Part shown: positions 31,248-39,655 of the stretch, piece by piece
Layout of the letters: each line of letters opens with the position of its first letter
Numbering within the stretch: the stretch's first letter is position 1
Assembly (NCBI GenBank): GCA_036490335.1
Contig: DASXEB010000008.1
Location: 57,352 to 121,351, forward strand
Length of the DNA: 64,000 nt
Reading direction: 5' to 3'
Source of the DNA: Palsa-1392 sp036490335
GTDB taxonomy: Bacteria > Verrucomicrobiota > Verrucomicrobiia > Chthoniobacterales > UBA10450
Translations under genes and position numbers: made by a program
The notes under the pieces: model-generated
Told to the model about the DNA's origin: nothing
Databases searched by the model: none
What the model saw: only the letters and a program-made list of their open reading frames with translations

Positions 31248-33359
31248 TTATTTTTCCGCGTCGGGAAAAAACCGCGGCAACTCGTCGCGAAATTTCGCGT
31301 CGGCGTCGGCCGCTTTGCGCGCGAGCTCGTTGCCGGGGTTCGTTAGGCCGTTCTGCCGCGCGAAGATCGCGATCAGCCATTCGCGCTTCGCCAGATCGGG
31401 AACGCCCGGTTGGATAAAGGCGGTCGACATCGCGAGGAGCATTTGCGGCGAAAGATTTTGCCAGCGCGTCATCACGCCGCCGTAGCGCGTCTTTAATTCC
31501 AGCTCTTTCGCATCGGCGCGTTGCACGGGTCCGTCGTAGCGCAGGCCGTGAATGTCGGTGACGGCGCCGCCAAAACCGGTGCGGTTGATGTCGGCGATGA
31601 GCTCGTTTTTCCAATCGGCAAGCCAGACGACGCATTGCATTTCGAGCTCGCGTTTTTTTACCAGCGTGGTCGCGGTCGCTCGCGCGTTGCGCAAAATCGC
31701 GAGCGCGTCGGCGAAGCGGTACGCGGCCTCCAGATTCCGCGCCGCGCTTTCCGCCGACTGCCAGACAGGCGTTTCGGTCGCGGCGAGTTTTTCGTCGGTG
31801 ACGGCGCGTTGTTTCGCCTCGGCCGCACGGCGTTCCTGGAACTCGGCCGAGTTCGCGGCCAGCGCTGTTTCCTCATCAGTCAGGCGAAAATTCAAAGCGC
31901 CCTTGGTTTTCAGCTGCGCGATCACGCGGCGAAGATTTGCCAGCGCTTTTTCGGGATCGTTAGGCAACGAACCGCGCCTTTGCTCCCAGTCGCGGTAGAG
32001 CGCGTAATCGTGCAGCCGCTCCCGCGCGAGCGGCCGATAATTATTTTCCCACAAAAACGGCGCGGCAAATTTCGCCGCGGCAAACGTCCGCAATCCCGCC
32101 GCGGCCTCCGCAAAGTCATCCTGTTCCCAAAGCTCAAGCGCAGAGCAAAGATTCGTCATCGCTTGCAGCGCCGGCGTGTCGGTCGCGAGCGTTTGGAACC
32201 GCGTTTCTGCCTCGGCGTAACGGCCGACATCGAATTCGCGACGGGCCGCGTCGATTTGCGCAACGGGCAACGCAGCGGGCGAGGTCGTCACGCTATTTTT
32301 TTGCGACAAATGGCGAAGACCGAAAACCGCTCCAACAAAAAGCGCCGCCAGAAAAATGAGCGCGCCTAACGAGACAAGGACTCGCCGCCGCCAGCTCCAA
32401 CGCGTTCGCGCTTTTTCTTCGCGCGCGAGCAGCACCCCGCGCGCCGCGCCCAGTTCGTCGATCAGTTCGCGATAGCTGCCATGCCGATCAGCCGGCTCGG
32501 GCCGCAGCATGCGATCGATGACCGCGGCGGTTTCGCTCGAAACATCGGGCGCGACCTCACGCAGCGGGGTCGGACTTGCCTTCAATTTTTTCAGCTCGAC
32601 CGCCGAAGTTGTCTCGCTCTCGAAACTCGGCCGGCCCGCGATCGCGTGAAAGAGCGTCGCGCCCAAACTGTAAAGATCGCTCCGAAAATCTTCCCGCTCA
32701 TTCGTCAGGCGCTCCGGCGCGACGTAGTAAGGCGTACCCCAGATTTCGCCTTCGCTTTCGGCGTGCTGTTCGGCGAAAAGCGCGAGCCCGAAGTCGACGA
32801 TCTTCGCAGTATTACGATCTCCAAAAAGAATATTACCCGGCTTGATGTCGCGATGAATCAACCCGGCATCGAGCGCCGCCTGCAGACCGCGCGCGATCTG
32901 CAAACCGAGGTTGAGCGCCTGCAATTCCGAAACGCGCTTTTCGTCTTCGATTCGATCGTCGAGACTGCCGCCATCGACCAGTTCCATCACGACATAAAAC
33001 TGCCCATGCTCTTCGCCGACCGAGTAAACTTCGACGACATGCGGATGCCGGATCGACGCCGTGATGCGCGCTTCCTCCTGCAGTTTCGCGGTGAAATTTT
33101 TTTCCGCGGCAAATTCGCGGCGCAAAATTTTCAGCGCGACGAACCGATTCAAACGCAAGTCGCGCGCTTTGAAAACCGAGCCCATCCCGCCGCTGCCGAG
33201 CGGCTCGACGACTTTGTAACTTTCGAAAACGCGCTCGACCCGCAACTGCGTTCCGCAACCTGGACACTCGATTTTGCCAAACGGCTCGAGGCCCGCCGTG
33301 TTCACGACGCGGCCGCAACCGGGACAAGCCTGCTCCGGCGCCGCGTCGCTCAAGGACAT
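31248..33359 (-). CDS. membrane Ser/Thr protein kinase with N-terminal zinc ribbon
   Basis: 703 residues from the ATG at 33357-33359. Cys12, Cys15, Cys32 and Cys35 (two CPGC knuckles) form a zinc-ribbon-like head. The Hanks-type kinase spans about 48-310: LGSGGMGSVFKARD glycine loop, Lys77 in VALKIL, HRDIKPGN (169-176), DFG (189-191) and GTPYYVAPE. One membrane helix follows (about 327-348, VLVSLGALIFLAALFVGAVF), then a 350-residue extracytoplasmic region with tetratricopeptide-like helices. All catalytic residues are present, so it should be active. It is divergent from the RluD-like gene, 47 nt apart. Partners are not seen. Confidence 0.93.
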   Translation of the reverse strand: MSLSDAAPEQACPGCGRVVNTAGLEPFGKIECPGCGTQLRVERVFESYKVVEPLGSGGMGSVFKARDLRLNRFVALKILRREFAAEKNFTAKLQEEARITASIRHPHVVEVYSVGEEHGQFYVVMELVDGGSLDDRIEDEKRVSELQALNLGLQIARGLQAALDAGLIHRDIKPGNILFGDRNTAKIVDFGLALFAEQHAESEGEIWGTPYYVAPERLTNEREDFRSDLYSLGATLFHAIAGRPSFESETTSAVELKKLKASPTPLREVAPDVSSETAAVIDRMLRPEPADRHGSYRELIDELGAARGVLLAREEKARTRWSWRRRVLVSLGALIFLAALFVGAVFGLRHLSQKNSVTTSPAALPVAQIDAARREFDVGRYAEAETRFQTLATDTPALQAMTNLCSALELWEQDDFAEAAAGLRTFAAAKFAAPFLWENNYRPLARERLHDYALYRDWEQRRGSLPNDPEKALANLRRVIAQLKTKGALNFRLTDEETALAANSAEFQERRAAEAKQRAVTDEKLAATETPVWQSAESAARNLEAAYRFADALAILRNARATATTLVKKRELEMQCVVWLADWKNELIADINRTGFGGAVTDIHGLRYDGPVQRADAKELELKTRYGGVMTRWQNLSPQMLLAMSTAFIQPGVPDLAKREWLIAIFARQNGLTNPGNELARKAADADAKFRDELPRFFPDAEK

Positions 33360-33406
33360 CGCGTGGACTTTAACATCGCGGCTCGACGCGGCAATCGCCC
33401 TCCGAA

Positions 33407-34309
33407 ATGATCGAACTCGAAGTGACGCGCGCCGACGCGGGGTCGCGGCTCGATCGTTTTCTTGCTGCCGCGCTCCCACAATTTTCGCGCGTGCGTTTGC
33501 AAAATTTGATCCGCGAAGGCGCGGTCACCTTGCAGGGAAAAAGTGCGCGCCCGCGCGAGATCGTGCGCGCAGGCGACATCGTTAGGCTGATCGAGCCGGC
33601 CGCGGAAACGATCGAAGCGAGGGCCGAAAATATTCCGCTGCAGATTTTGTTCGAGGACGAGGATCTGCTCGTGATCGACAAGCCGGCCGGACTCGTCGTT
33701 CATCCCGGCGCAGGCAATCAAACCCACACTTTGGTCAACGCTCTTTTGCATCATTGCGCGACCCTTTCCGGCATCGGCGGAAAACTGCGGCCCGGAATCG
33801 TCCATCGCCTCGACAAGGAGACGAGCGGCGTCATGGTCGTGGCGAAAAACGACGCCGCGCACCAGGCGTTGTCGCGCCAGTTCGCGGACCGCGAAGTCAC
33901 GAAAATTTATCTCGCACTCGTCGTCGGAACTTTGCGCCGCGCCCGCGGCAGCCTCGACCTCGCGATCGCGCGTCATCCGGTCGAGCGCAAAAAGATGGCG
34001 ATCGATCGCGAGCGCGGCCGAAGCGCGCGAACCGATTATCGCGTGCTCCGGGCGGGCGCGAATGCGAGCCTGCTCGAATGCACTTTGCACAGCGGCCGCA
34101 CGCATCAGATTCGCGTTCATCTGCACCATCTCGGCCATCCGGTTTTGGGCGATTCGCTTTACAGTCGCGCGCAAAAAATGCCCGCGCCGCGGCAAATGTT
34201 GCATGCGTGGAAGCTCGGCTTCACGCACCCGCGCAGCGGCGAGCGGATGCTTTTCGAAGCGCCGGCGCCGGCCGATTTTCAGGAAATGCAGGAACGCGCT
34301 TTTCGTTAG
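33407..34309 (+). CDS. RluA/RluD-family pseudouridine synthase
   Basis: 300 residues. An S4 RNA-binding domain at 13-60 (SRLDRFLAAALPQFSRVRLQ) precedes the catalytic domain with the motif GIVHRLDKETSGVMVVAKN, in which the Asp is the nucleophile. HSGRTHQIRVHLHHLGHPVL and the end with LHAWKLGFTHP are typical. With an S4 domain and this length it resembles RluD (23S U1911/1915/1917), but family members are hard to tell apart. The TAG stop is in a 9-mer shared with the convergent glycosyltransferase gene. Confidence 0.92.
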   Translation: MIELEVTRADAGSRLDRFLAAALPQFSRVRLQNLIREGAVTLQGKSARPREIVRAGDIVRLIEPAAETIEARAENIPLQILFEDEDLLVIDKPAGLVVHPGAGNQTHTLVNALLHHCATLSGIGGKLRPGIVHRLDKETSGVMVVAKNDAAHQALSRQFADREVTKIYLALVVGTLRRARGSLDLAIARHPVERKKMAIDRERGRSARTDYRVLRAGANASLLECTLHSGRTHQIRVHLHHLGHPVLGDSLYSRAQKMPAPRQMLHAWKLGFTHPRSGERMLFEAPAPADFQEMQERAFR

Positions 34310-34311
34310 GC
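34303..34311. repeat. second single 9-mer ending two convergent genes
   Basis: TCGTTAGGC at 34303-34311 provides TAG (34307-34309) to the pseudouridine synthase on the plus strand. Read from the other side it provides TAA (complement of 34306-34308) to the membrane glycosyltransferase. This is the same arrangement as at 30339. Confidence 0.9.
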
Positions 34312-35625
34312 TGGCGCGGGCAAAAATTTTTTCGTGGCGCCGAAAAAGAGCGCGACGATCGGGGGGATAAAAATCAATCCGCGCAGCCACGGTTCCGCAT
34401 GCCACGGCAGGAGAAAGAGGCGTTCGTCCCAAAAAAGGTAGTAGGCGAAAATCGTCACCGACAGCACCTGCCAGGCGGCGACGCGGCGCCAGGCGGCGAA
34501 CGGTAAAATCCAGGTGCAATACCACGGATGCAAAACCGGGCTAAAAAAAAGCGCCGTGCCTAACGACCACAGCAATCCGCGTTTCCAATTCCGCATCAAG
34601 AGCAGGGCCACGATCACGACCGCGACGATGATGATGACGTTGTAGTGATAATTTTTCTGGTGCGGATTTGGCCAGAACGTGTCTTCGATCAGCCACCAAA
34701 ACATGTCGTTCAGTCGTGTGACATAAATGAAGCGGCCTAACGAATTCCAAATCGGCACGCGCGGCACGCCGAAACAAAGGCTGAGCGCGCCGGGAATGAG
34801 CAGACTAACGACAAGCGCGATCGCGCGCCGTCCGAGCGCGAAGACGCAGGTCGGCAAAAGCAGCAGCGGAATTAATTTGATCGAGATAGCAATGCCTAAC
34901 GATGCCGCGGCAAGGATCGCCCAGTGCCATTTCGAGCGCGACTCCGGCGCATCCCGGCTGCGCGCGAGGCAGAAGATGCCAAGAAGCATCGGCAGGATCA
35001 TCAAACTGTCGAAATGCGCCGCGCCGGCGAAGCTGTAAACGACCAGCGGATTCCAGGCGTACCAGACCGCGTCGGCGTGACGCGAGGCGCCGCCGATCAA
35101 ACGCAAGAGGATCGCGACCGCGCCGAGATCGGCGGCGGCGAAGAGCAGTTTGTAAACGAGCAGGCTCGCGCCGCATTTGCTGAGCGCGGCGAAAATCAGC
35201 TCAGTGCCCGGTGGATAAATCGCGCTGTAATCGCGATGATTGATCCGGTCCCAATCTGGATCACGCGCGCGCAAGGTCGCGAGTTTTTCATCGTTAGGCG
35301 CGACGACGTAGGGATTGAAACCGGCGTTTTGCACTTCGCCTTCCCAGCGGTATCGCCAAAAATCGTCGCTCGGCGCGAGCGGGAGCGCGACTAGTCGCAG
35401 CCCAATCGCGACGACCCAAAAAATTACGAGCGCGAGACGCTTCGCGCGCAGCCTAACGAACAAAGATGCCGCGACAAAAAACGCGATGCCGCAAAGGATC
35501 GCCGTCTCGACAAAACAAATCGGCATTTCCGCATACCGCCAGTCGTCGTAACGGTGAAGCGCGACAAGCAGGGCGATTTCGGCGCCGAGCGCGAGCCAGA
35601 AAAGCGTTTGCCTAACGATGGCCAT
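34306..35625 (-). CDS. polytopic membrane glycosyltransferase, GT-C / mannosyltransferase-like
   Basis: 439 residues with about ten to twelve hydrophobic helices. Between the first helices is an acidic motif PLAPSDDFWRYRWEGEVQNA followed by GFNPYVVAPND and YSAIYPPGTELIF; this loop, with the Asp pair, is the pattern of polyprenyl-phosphate-dependent GT-C enzymes of the GT87/DUF2029 type. It would add a sugar on the extracytoplasmic side. It starts inside the last codons of the glycosidase-glycosyltransferase gene, so the two probably work on one glycan. The TAA stop comes from the dispersed motif. Confidence 0.8.
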   Translation of the reverse strand: MAIVRQTLFWLALGAEIALLVALHRYDDWRYAEMPICFVETAILCGIAFFVAASLFVRLRAKRLALVIFWVVAIGLRLVALPLAPSDDFWRYRWEGEVQNAGFNPYVVAPNDEKLATLRARDPDWDRINHRDYSAIYPPGTELIFAALSKCGASLLVYKLLFAAADLGAVAILLRLIGGASRHADAVWYAWNPLVVYSFAGAAHFDSLMILPMLLGIFCLARSRDAPESRSKWHWAILAAASLGIAISIKLIPLLLLPTCVFALGRRAIALVVSLLIPGALSLCFGVPRVPIWNSLGRFIYVTRLNDMFWWLIEDTFWPNPHQKNYHYNVIIIVAVVIVALLLMRNWKRGLLWSLGTALFFSPVLHPWYCTWILPFAAWRRVAAWQVLSVTIFAYYLFWDERLFLLPWHAEPWLRGLIFIPPIVALFFGATKKFLPAPA

Positions 35626-38146
35626 CGGCCGCTTTTTTTCTGCGGATTCGCTGCAGACCGATGCGATAAGCCGCGACGTCGACGATCTCGGCGACGCGAC
35701 GTTTCAACCGCCGGGCGCGCGTGAAGAGGAAGAGAAGAAAGAGCGCGTAAGGGATGAGAATTCCCAGCTCCGGCCCGGCGCGATTGAGGTAAAGATAAAT
35801 CAGGACCGCAAGGATGAAGAGGTTGATGATGATCGTAGTGGTGACGAAGCGATAACTGAGTCTTACTCTCGTTAGGCACTTCGGGCCGCCGTGGTATTCG
35901 GTCACGGTCTGCAGGATGATGCTCCAGAAAAAATTGCCGTAGATCTGGATGTCCCATTCTTTCCAGCCGGTGTCGGCGGAATAGCTCCAGTTTTCTTCCT
36001 CGAGGAGCGCGAAGATCGATTTGAGGAGCGCGTTTCGCTCGACGCCGTTTTCGCTCCAGTAAATGCGGCGGCGCAGGTTGCCACGGCCCGGTTTTTCCTG
36101 CGGTATTTTTTCGTGCGTGCCGATGACGCCGCGCGGCGTGCGCTTGAATTGCAGCCAGGTGAAATAGCGATTCCATCCCCTAACGAGTGGCTGCGTGAAG
36201 GCGAGAATCATGACGAGCAGGCGCGCCGCCGCGGTGTCAAACTTCGGCTCGATGCGCGCGCGCAGCATGTAGGAAAGCGCGACGCAAAGCGTGCCCCCGA
36301 GCATGAGATACGGGACGATGCGCAGAATCGGGAGAAAAATTCCGAGCCCGAAAAGGAAGATCGTGAGGGCGAACCATTCGATGCTGCTGACGTAGTTCGC
36401 GATTTCCGATTGCGGCGCGGGATAGATCGATTGGAAAAATCCTTCGCCGAAAATGCCGTGATAGATGATCGGCGAATTGACGAACCAGGTGAAACGCGGC
36501 GAGCCGTAGATTTGCCCGCGCCATTTCGCGGTGCCGGTTGGGCCGAAAAAAATCAGATGTTTGAAACGCAGCATCGACTCCGCTTCGCCGTAGCCGGCCT
36601 GTTGTTTGCGAAATGCGCCGAGCGTGAAGCGTCGATGATGCCAGACGATCGCGGTCGGACTGAAGGCGATGACGTGGCCTTCCTGTTGCAGCCGCCAGCA
36701 AAAATCGACGTCGTCGCCGGCCTTCCGATACTCGACGTCGAACCCGCCGATGCTGTCGAAGGCCCAGCGATAAAACGCCATGTTACAACCCGGAATGTGC
36801 TCGGCGATTGTGTCGGTGAGGAGCACGTGACTTGGACCGCCCGGCGCTGCGGCGACGCAAGCTTGGACCCAGTTTTCCGCGGGCGGCGGAATGTTCGGGC
36901 CGCCGACGCCGGCGAAATCGCCACTCGTTAGGGTGCCAATTAAGTAGTAAAGCCAATCGGGATCGGCCATGCAGTCCGAGTCGGTGTAAGCGAGGACTTC
37001 GCCTTTCGCCGCGGCGGCGCCGGCGTTACGCGCGTGGCTCAGGCCGTGATTCGTCTGATGGATGTAACGGACGTTGGGAAACTTTGCTGCGATTTCGGCG
37101 GTGTCGTCGGTCGAGCCATCGTCGACGAGGATCGCTTCGTAAGCCGGATAATTGATTTTGCCTAACGACTCGAGACAGGCCGCGAGCGTCTTCGCGCCGT
37201 TGTAGGAACAGACGATGACAGAAACAAACGGCGTTTTGCGCAGATCGCGATGCGGCAAAGCGGCGTCGTCCTGGCCGAGTTTTTTTTGGAGCGCGAAAAA
37301 AGATTTTTTTGGCGAACGATCGCGCCTAACGAGTCCGAACGACCAGTCAAGAATCTCCTGTTCGCCGGTGAACCACTCGTCCGTCCACGCGAAAAAAATC
37401 GTGCCGGCAAGTCCGCAACGCACGACTGAATCGACGTGCCAGCCGAGCATTTCCGCCTGCTCTTCCTCGCTGTGCCGCTGGGTGTCCATGCCGAATTCGC
37501 CGAGCATGAGCGGCTTTTCCTCGGCGAGATTTTGCAGGCGCAGGAGATATTTTTCGAAGTCGCGCTGGTCGTGCAGATAAACGTTGAAGCAAAAAAAATC
37601 GACGTTTTGCGGGAGCAAATATTCCGTCGGCGGATAACTCGCGTAGGAAAATAGAACGTTCGGATCGGTCTCGCGCGCGACGCGAATGAGCCGCTCGAGA
37701 AATTCCGTCACCCGCCGAACGCCAAGCCAGCGCACCATTGTCGTCGGAATTTCGTTGCCGACGAGATAACCAAAAATCGCCGGATGCCCGGCGTGCTTCG
37801 CGACCGCCGCGCGCACCGCTTTCACGATCTCGCGTCGCGTTTTTCGCCTAACGAGAAACTCAACGTGCTTCGCCCACGGCAGGGTGATGAGCACGCGCAC
37901 GCCCGCTTCGGCGCAGGCGTCGAGAAACCAAAGCGGCGGCAAATGATAAACCCGCGCGACGTTGATCCCGAGCGTGCGCATCTGCGCAAGATCGCGCCGC
38001 GCCTGCTCGGGCGCGCCGAGGTAATGGCCTAACGAATCCGGTTTGAACGGCCCGTAAGTCGCGCCTTTGACAAAAAATTTGCGCTCGCCTTCGAAGAAAA
38101 ATTTAGCCAGCGCGCGGACGCGTGGCGGAGAAGCGGAGGCGCTCAT
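35612..38146 (-). CDS. fusion of clan GH-A glycosidase-like domain and GT2 glycosyltransferase
   Basis: 844 residues from the ATG at 38144-38146, which overlaps the hemL TGA as ATGA. Residues about 15-290 form a TIM-barrel glycosidase-like domain: KGATYGPFKPDS start, acid/base Glu132 in YLVGNEIP and nucleophile Glu217 in LMLGEFGMD, the two-Glu pattern of clan GH-A (GH2/GH5-like). Residues about 305-560 are a GT2 domain with FVSVIVCSYNGAK, VDDGSTDD and the DxD-like YTDSDC (389-391). Hydrophobic helices follow (about 610-700 and near 800). Such a protein could make and trim a surface polysaccharide. The TAG stop is in an exact 9-mer. Confidence 0.88.
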   Translation of the reverse strand: MSASASPPRVRALAKFFFEGERKFFVKGATYGPFKPDSLGHYLGAPEQARRDLAQMRTLGINVARVYHLPPLWFLDACAEAGVRVLITLPWAKHVEFLVRRKTRREIVKAVRAAVAKHAGHPAIFGYLVGNEIPTTMVRWLGVRRVTEFLERLIRVARETDPNVLFSYASYPPTEYLLPQNVDFFCFNVYLHDQRDFEKYLLRLQNLAEEKPLMLGEFGMDTQRHSEEEQAEMLGWHVDSVVRCGLAGTIFFAWTDEWFTGEQEILDWSFGLVRRDRSPKKSFFALQKKLGQDDAALPHRDLRKTPFVSVIVCSYNGAKTLAACLESLGKINYPAYEAILVDDGSTDDTAEIAAKFPNVRYIHQTNHGLSHARNAGAAAAKGEVLAYTDSDCMADPDWLYYLIGTLTSGDFAGVGGPNIPPPAENWVQACVAAAPGGPSHVLLTDTIAEHIPGCNMAFYRWAFDSIGGFDVEYRKAGDDVDFCWRLQQEGHVIAFSPTAIVWHHRRFTLGAFRKQQAGYGEAESMLRFKHLIFFGPTGTAKWRGQIYGSPRFTWFVNSPIIYHGIFGEGFFQSIYPAPQSEIANYVSSIEWFALTIFLFGLGIFLPILRIVPYLMLGGTLCVALSYMLRARIEPKFDTAAARLLVMILAFTQPLVRGWNRYFTWLQFKRTPRGVIGTHEKIPQEKPGRGNLRRRIYWSENGVERNALLKSIFALLEEENWSYSADTGWKEWDIQIYGNFFWSIILQTVTEYHGGPKCLTRVRLSYRFVTTTIIINLFILAVLIYLYLNRAGPELGILIPYALFLLFLFTRARRLKRRVAEIVDVAAYRIGLQRIRRKKAADGHR

Positions 38147-39420
38147 GCGGCGAGGGCGGCCCGAACGACGCGCGCCGTTTCTTCGAGCTGCGCCGGCGTG
38201 TGCGCGGTGGAAATGAAACCGGTCTCGAATTGCGAAGGCGCGAAGTAAACGCCGGCGTCGAGACAATGACGAAAAAAGCGCGCGAATTTTTGCGTATCGC
38301 TCCGTTTCGCGTCGGCGAGATTTCGCACCGGACCGGGCGTGAAAAAAAGACAGAACATGGAGCCGATGCGATGAAAGATAGCCGGCGCCTTCGTTTTGCC
38401 TAACGAGTTGAGCGTCGCCGCTTCGAACTGCGCGCCGAGCTCTTCGATCAACTTCCAGCCGTCGATGCGCTCCAGCTCGCGCAGTTGGGCAAGACCCGCG
38501 GCCATCGCGAGCGGATTTCCGGAAAGCGTGCCGGCCTGATAAACAGGTCCGAGCGGTGAGAGCTGATCCATGATTTCGGCTCGGCCGCCGAACGCGCCGA
38601 CGGGCAAACCGCCGCCGATGACTTTGCCCAGCGCGGTCAGATCGGGCTTGATGCGGTAAATTTCCTGCGCCCCACCGCGCGCGACGCGAAAGCCGGTCAT
38701 GACTTCATCGAAGATAAGCAGCGCGCCGTTTTTGCTGCACTCGTCACGCAATGCCTCAAGAAATCCGGGCTGCGGAAAATAGAGTCCCGCATTCGCTGGA
38801 ATCGGTTCGAGGATGATCGCGGCGATTTCGTTAGGCGACTTCGCGAACGCTTCGCGCACGGCGGCTATATTGTTAAAAGGTAAAGCGACCGTGAGGCTGG
38901 CGAATTCGTTAGGCACGCCTGCGGAGTCCGGCTGGCCGTGCGTGAGCGCGCCGCTGCCCGCGTGCACGAGCAGCGAATCGACGTGGCCATGATAGCAGCC
39001 TTCGAACTTGATGATCTTGTCGCGCTTCGTGAAACCGCGCGCCAGCCGCACACAAGACATCGTCGCTTCCGTGCCGCTATTCACCATCCGCACTTTTTCG
39101 ATCGACGGCATCCAGTGGCAGATCAGCTCCGCCATTTCGACCTCGAGCGGGTTCGGAATTCCAAAACTGACTCCGCGTTTCGCCGCTTCTGTCACGGCGT
39201 CGACGACAACTTTCGGCGCATGCCCAAGAATCGCCGGGCCCCAAGTGCCGACGTAGTCGATGTATTTTTTCCCGTCCGCGTCCCAGATGTTGGCGCCCTC
39301 GGCGCGCTCGACAAAAAACGGTTCGCCGCCGACGCCGCGGAAGGCGCGCACAGGCGAATTCACCCCGCCCGGAATACGCGCGAGCGCACGCGCAAAAAGT
39401 TCCGCCGATTTCTCCGCCAT
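38143..39420 (-). CDS. hemL: glutamate-1-semialdehyde 2,1-aminomutase
   Basis: 425 residues, family length. MVNSGTEATMSCVRLARGFT, YHGHVDSLLVHAGSG, LIFDEVMTGFRVARGGAQ and the PLP-lysine region LTALGKVIGGGLPVGAFGGR are all present. The enzyme makes 5-aminolevulinate in the C5 haem pathway. It is coupled by ATGA to the unrelated glycosidase-glycosyltransferase gene. Two exact 9-mers (39424, 39437) lie immediately upstream of the start codon. Confidence 0.96.
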   Translation of the reverse strand: MAEKSAELFARALARIPGGVNSPVRAFRGVGGEPFFVERAEGANIWDADGKKYIDYVGTWGPAILGHAPKVVVDAVTEAAKRGVSFGIPNPLEVEMAELICHWMPSIEKVRMVNSGTEATMSCVRLARGFTKRDKIIKFEGCYHGHVDSLLVHAGSGALTHGQPDSAGVPNEFASLTVALPFNNIAAVREAFAKSPNEIAAIILEPIPANAGLYFPQPGFLEALRDECSKNGALLIFDEVMTGFRVARGGAQEIYRIKPDLTALGKVIGGGLPVGAFGGRAEIMDQLSPLGPVYQAGTLSGNPLAMAAGLAQLRELERIDGWKLIEELGAQFEAATLNSLGKTKAPAIFHRIGSMFCLFFTPGPVRNLADAKRSDTQKFARFFRHCLDAGVYFAPSQFETGFISTAHTPAQLEETARVVRAALAA

Positions 39421-39481
39421 CGCGCCTAACGATTGCGCCTAACGAGCGCGGCGCAACCGCGGATTCGTCGTCGCGCGTGCG

Positions 39482-39510
39482 TTGACACCGCGGAGGCGCG
39501 CGCCTACGCT
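39482..39510 (+). promoter_or_regulatory. promoter of tRNA-Cys
   Basis: TTGACA (39482-39487, perfect -35), a 17-nt spacer and TACGCT (39505-39510, acceptable -10). The tRNA starts 13 nt further on. It is the clearest housekeeping-type promoter in the window. Confidence 0.75.
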
Positions 39511-39522
39511 CGCCTTCCTTTC

Positions 39523-39597
39523 GGCGGGGTAGCCAAGTGGTAAGGTCGGGGTCTGCAAAACCTCTATTCGCGGGTTCGATTCCCGCCCCCGCCTCCA
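39523..39597 (+). tRNA. tRNA-Cys (anticodon GCA)
   Basis: 75 nt with encoded CCA. The acceptor stem GGCGGGG/CCCCGCC, D arm GCC/GGT, anticodon stem GGGGT/ACCTC with loop CTGCAAA (anticodon GCA), and T arm GCGGG-TTCGATT-CCCGC all pair. The discriminator is U, as expected for cysteine. It lies between hemL and the formylglycine-generating-enzyme gene, at the left border of a stretch without the dispersed 9-mer. Confidence 0.97.
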
Positions 39598-39655
39598 ACT
39601 GGAACGACAGCGGCTTCGCTTTCGCGAGTGGGGCGACGAATGGAAAGGCACTGCG

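Noticed and set aside
39077..39598. 173-residue minus-strand frame beginning MEAGAGIEPANRGFADPDL
   Set aside because: Its start is the antisense of tRNA-Cys and the rest is a shadow of hemL. This peptide is a well-known false prediction over tRNA-Cys genes.
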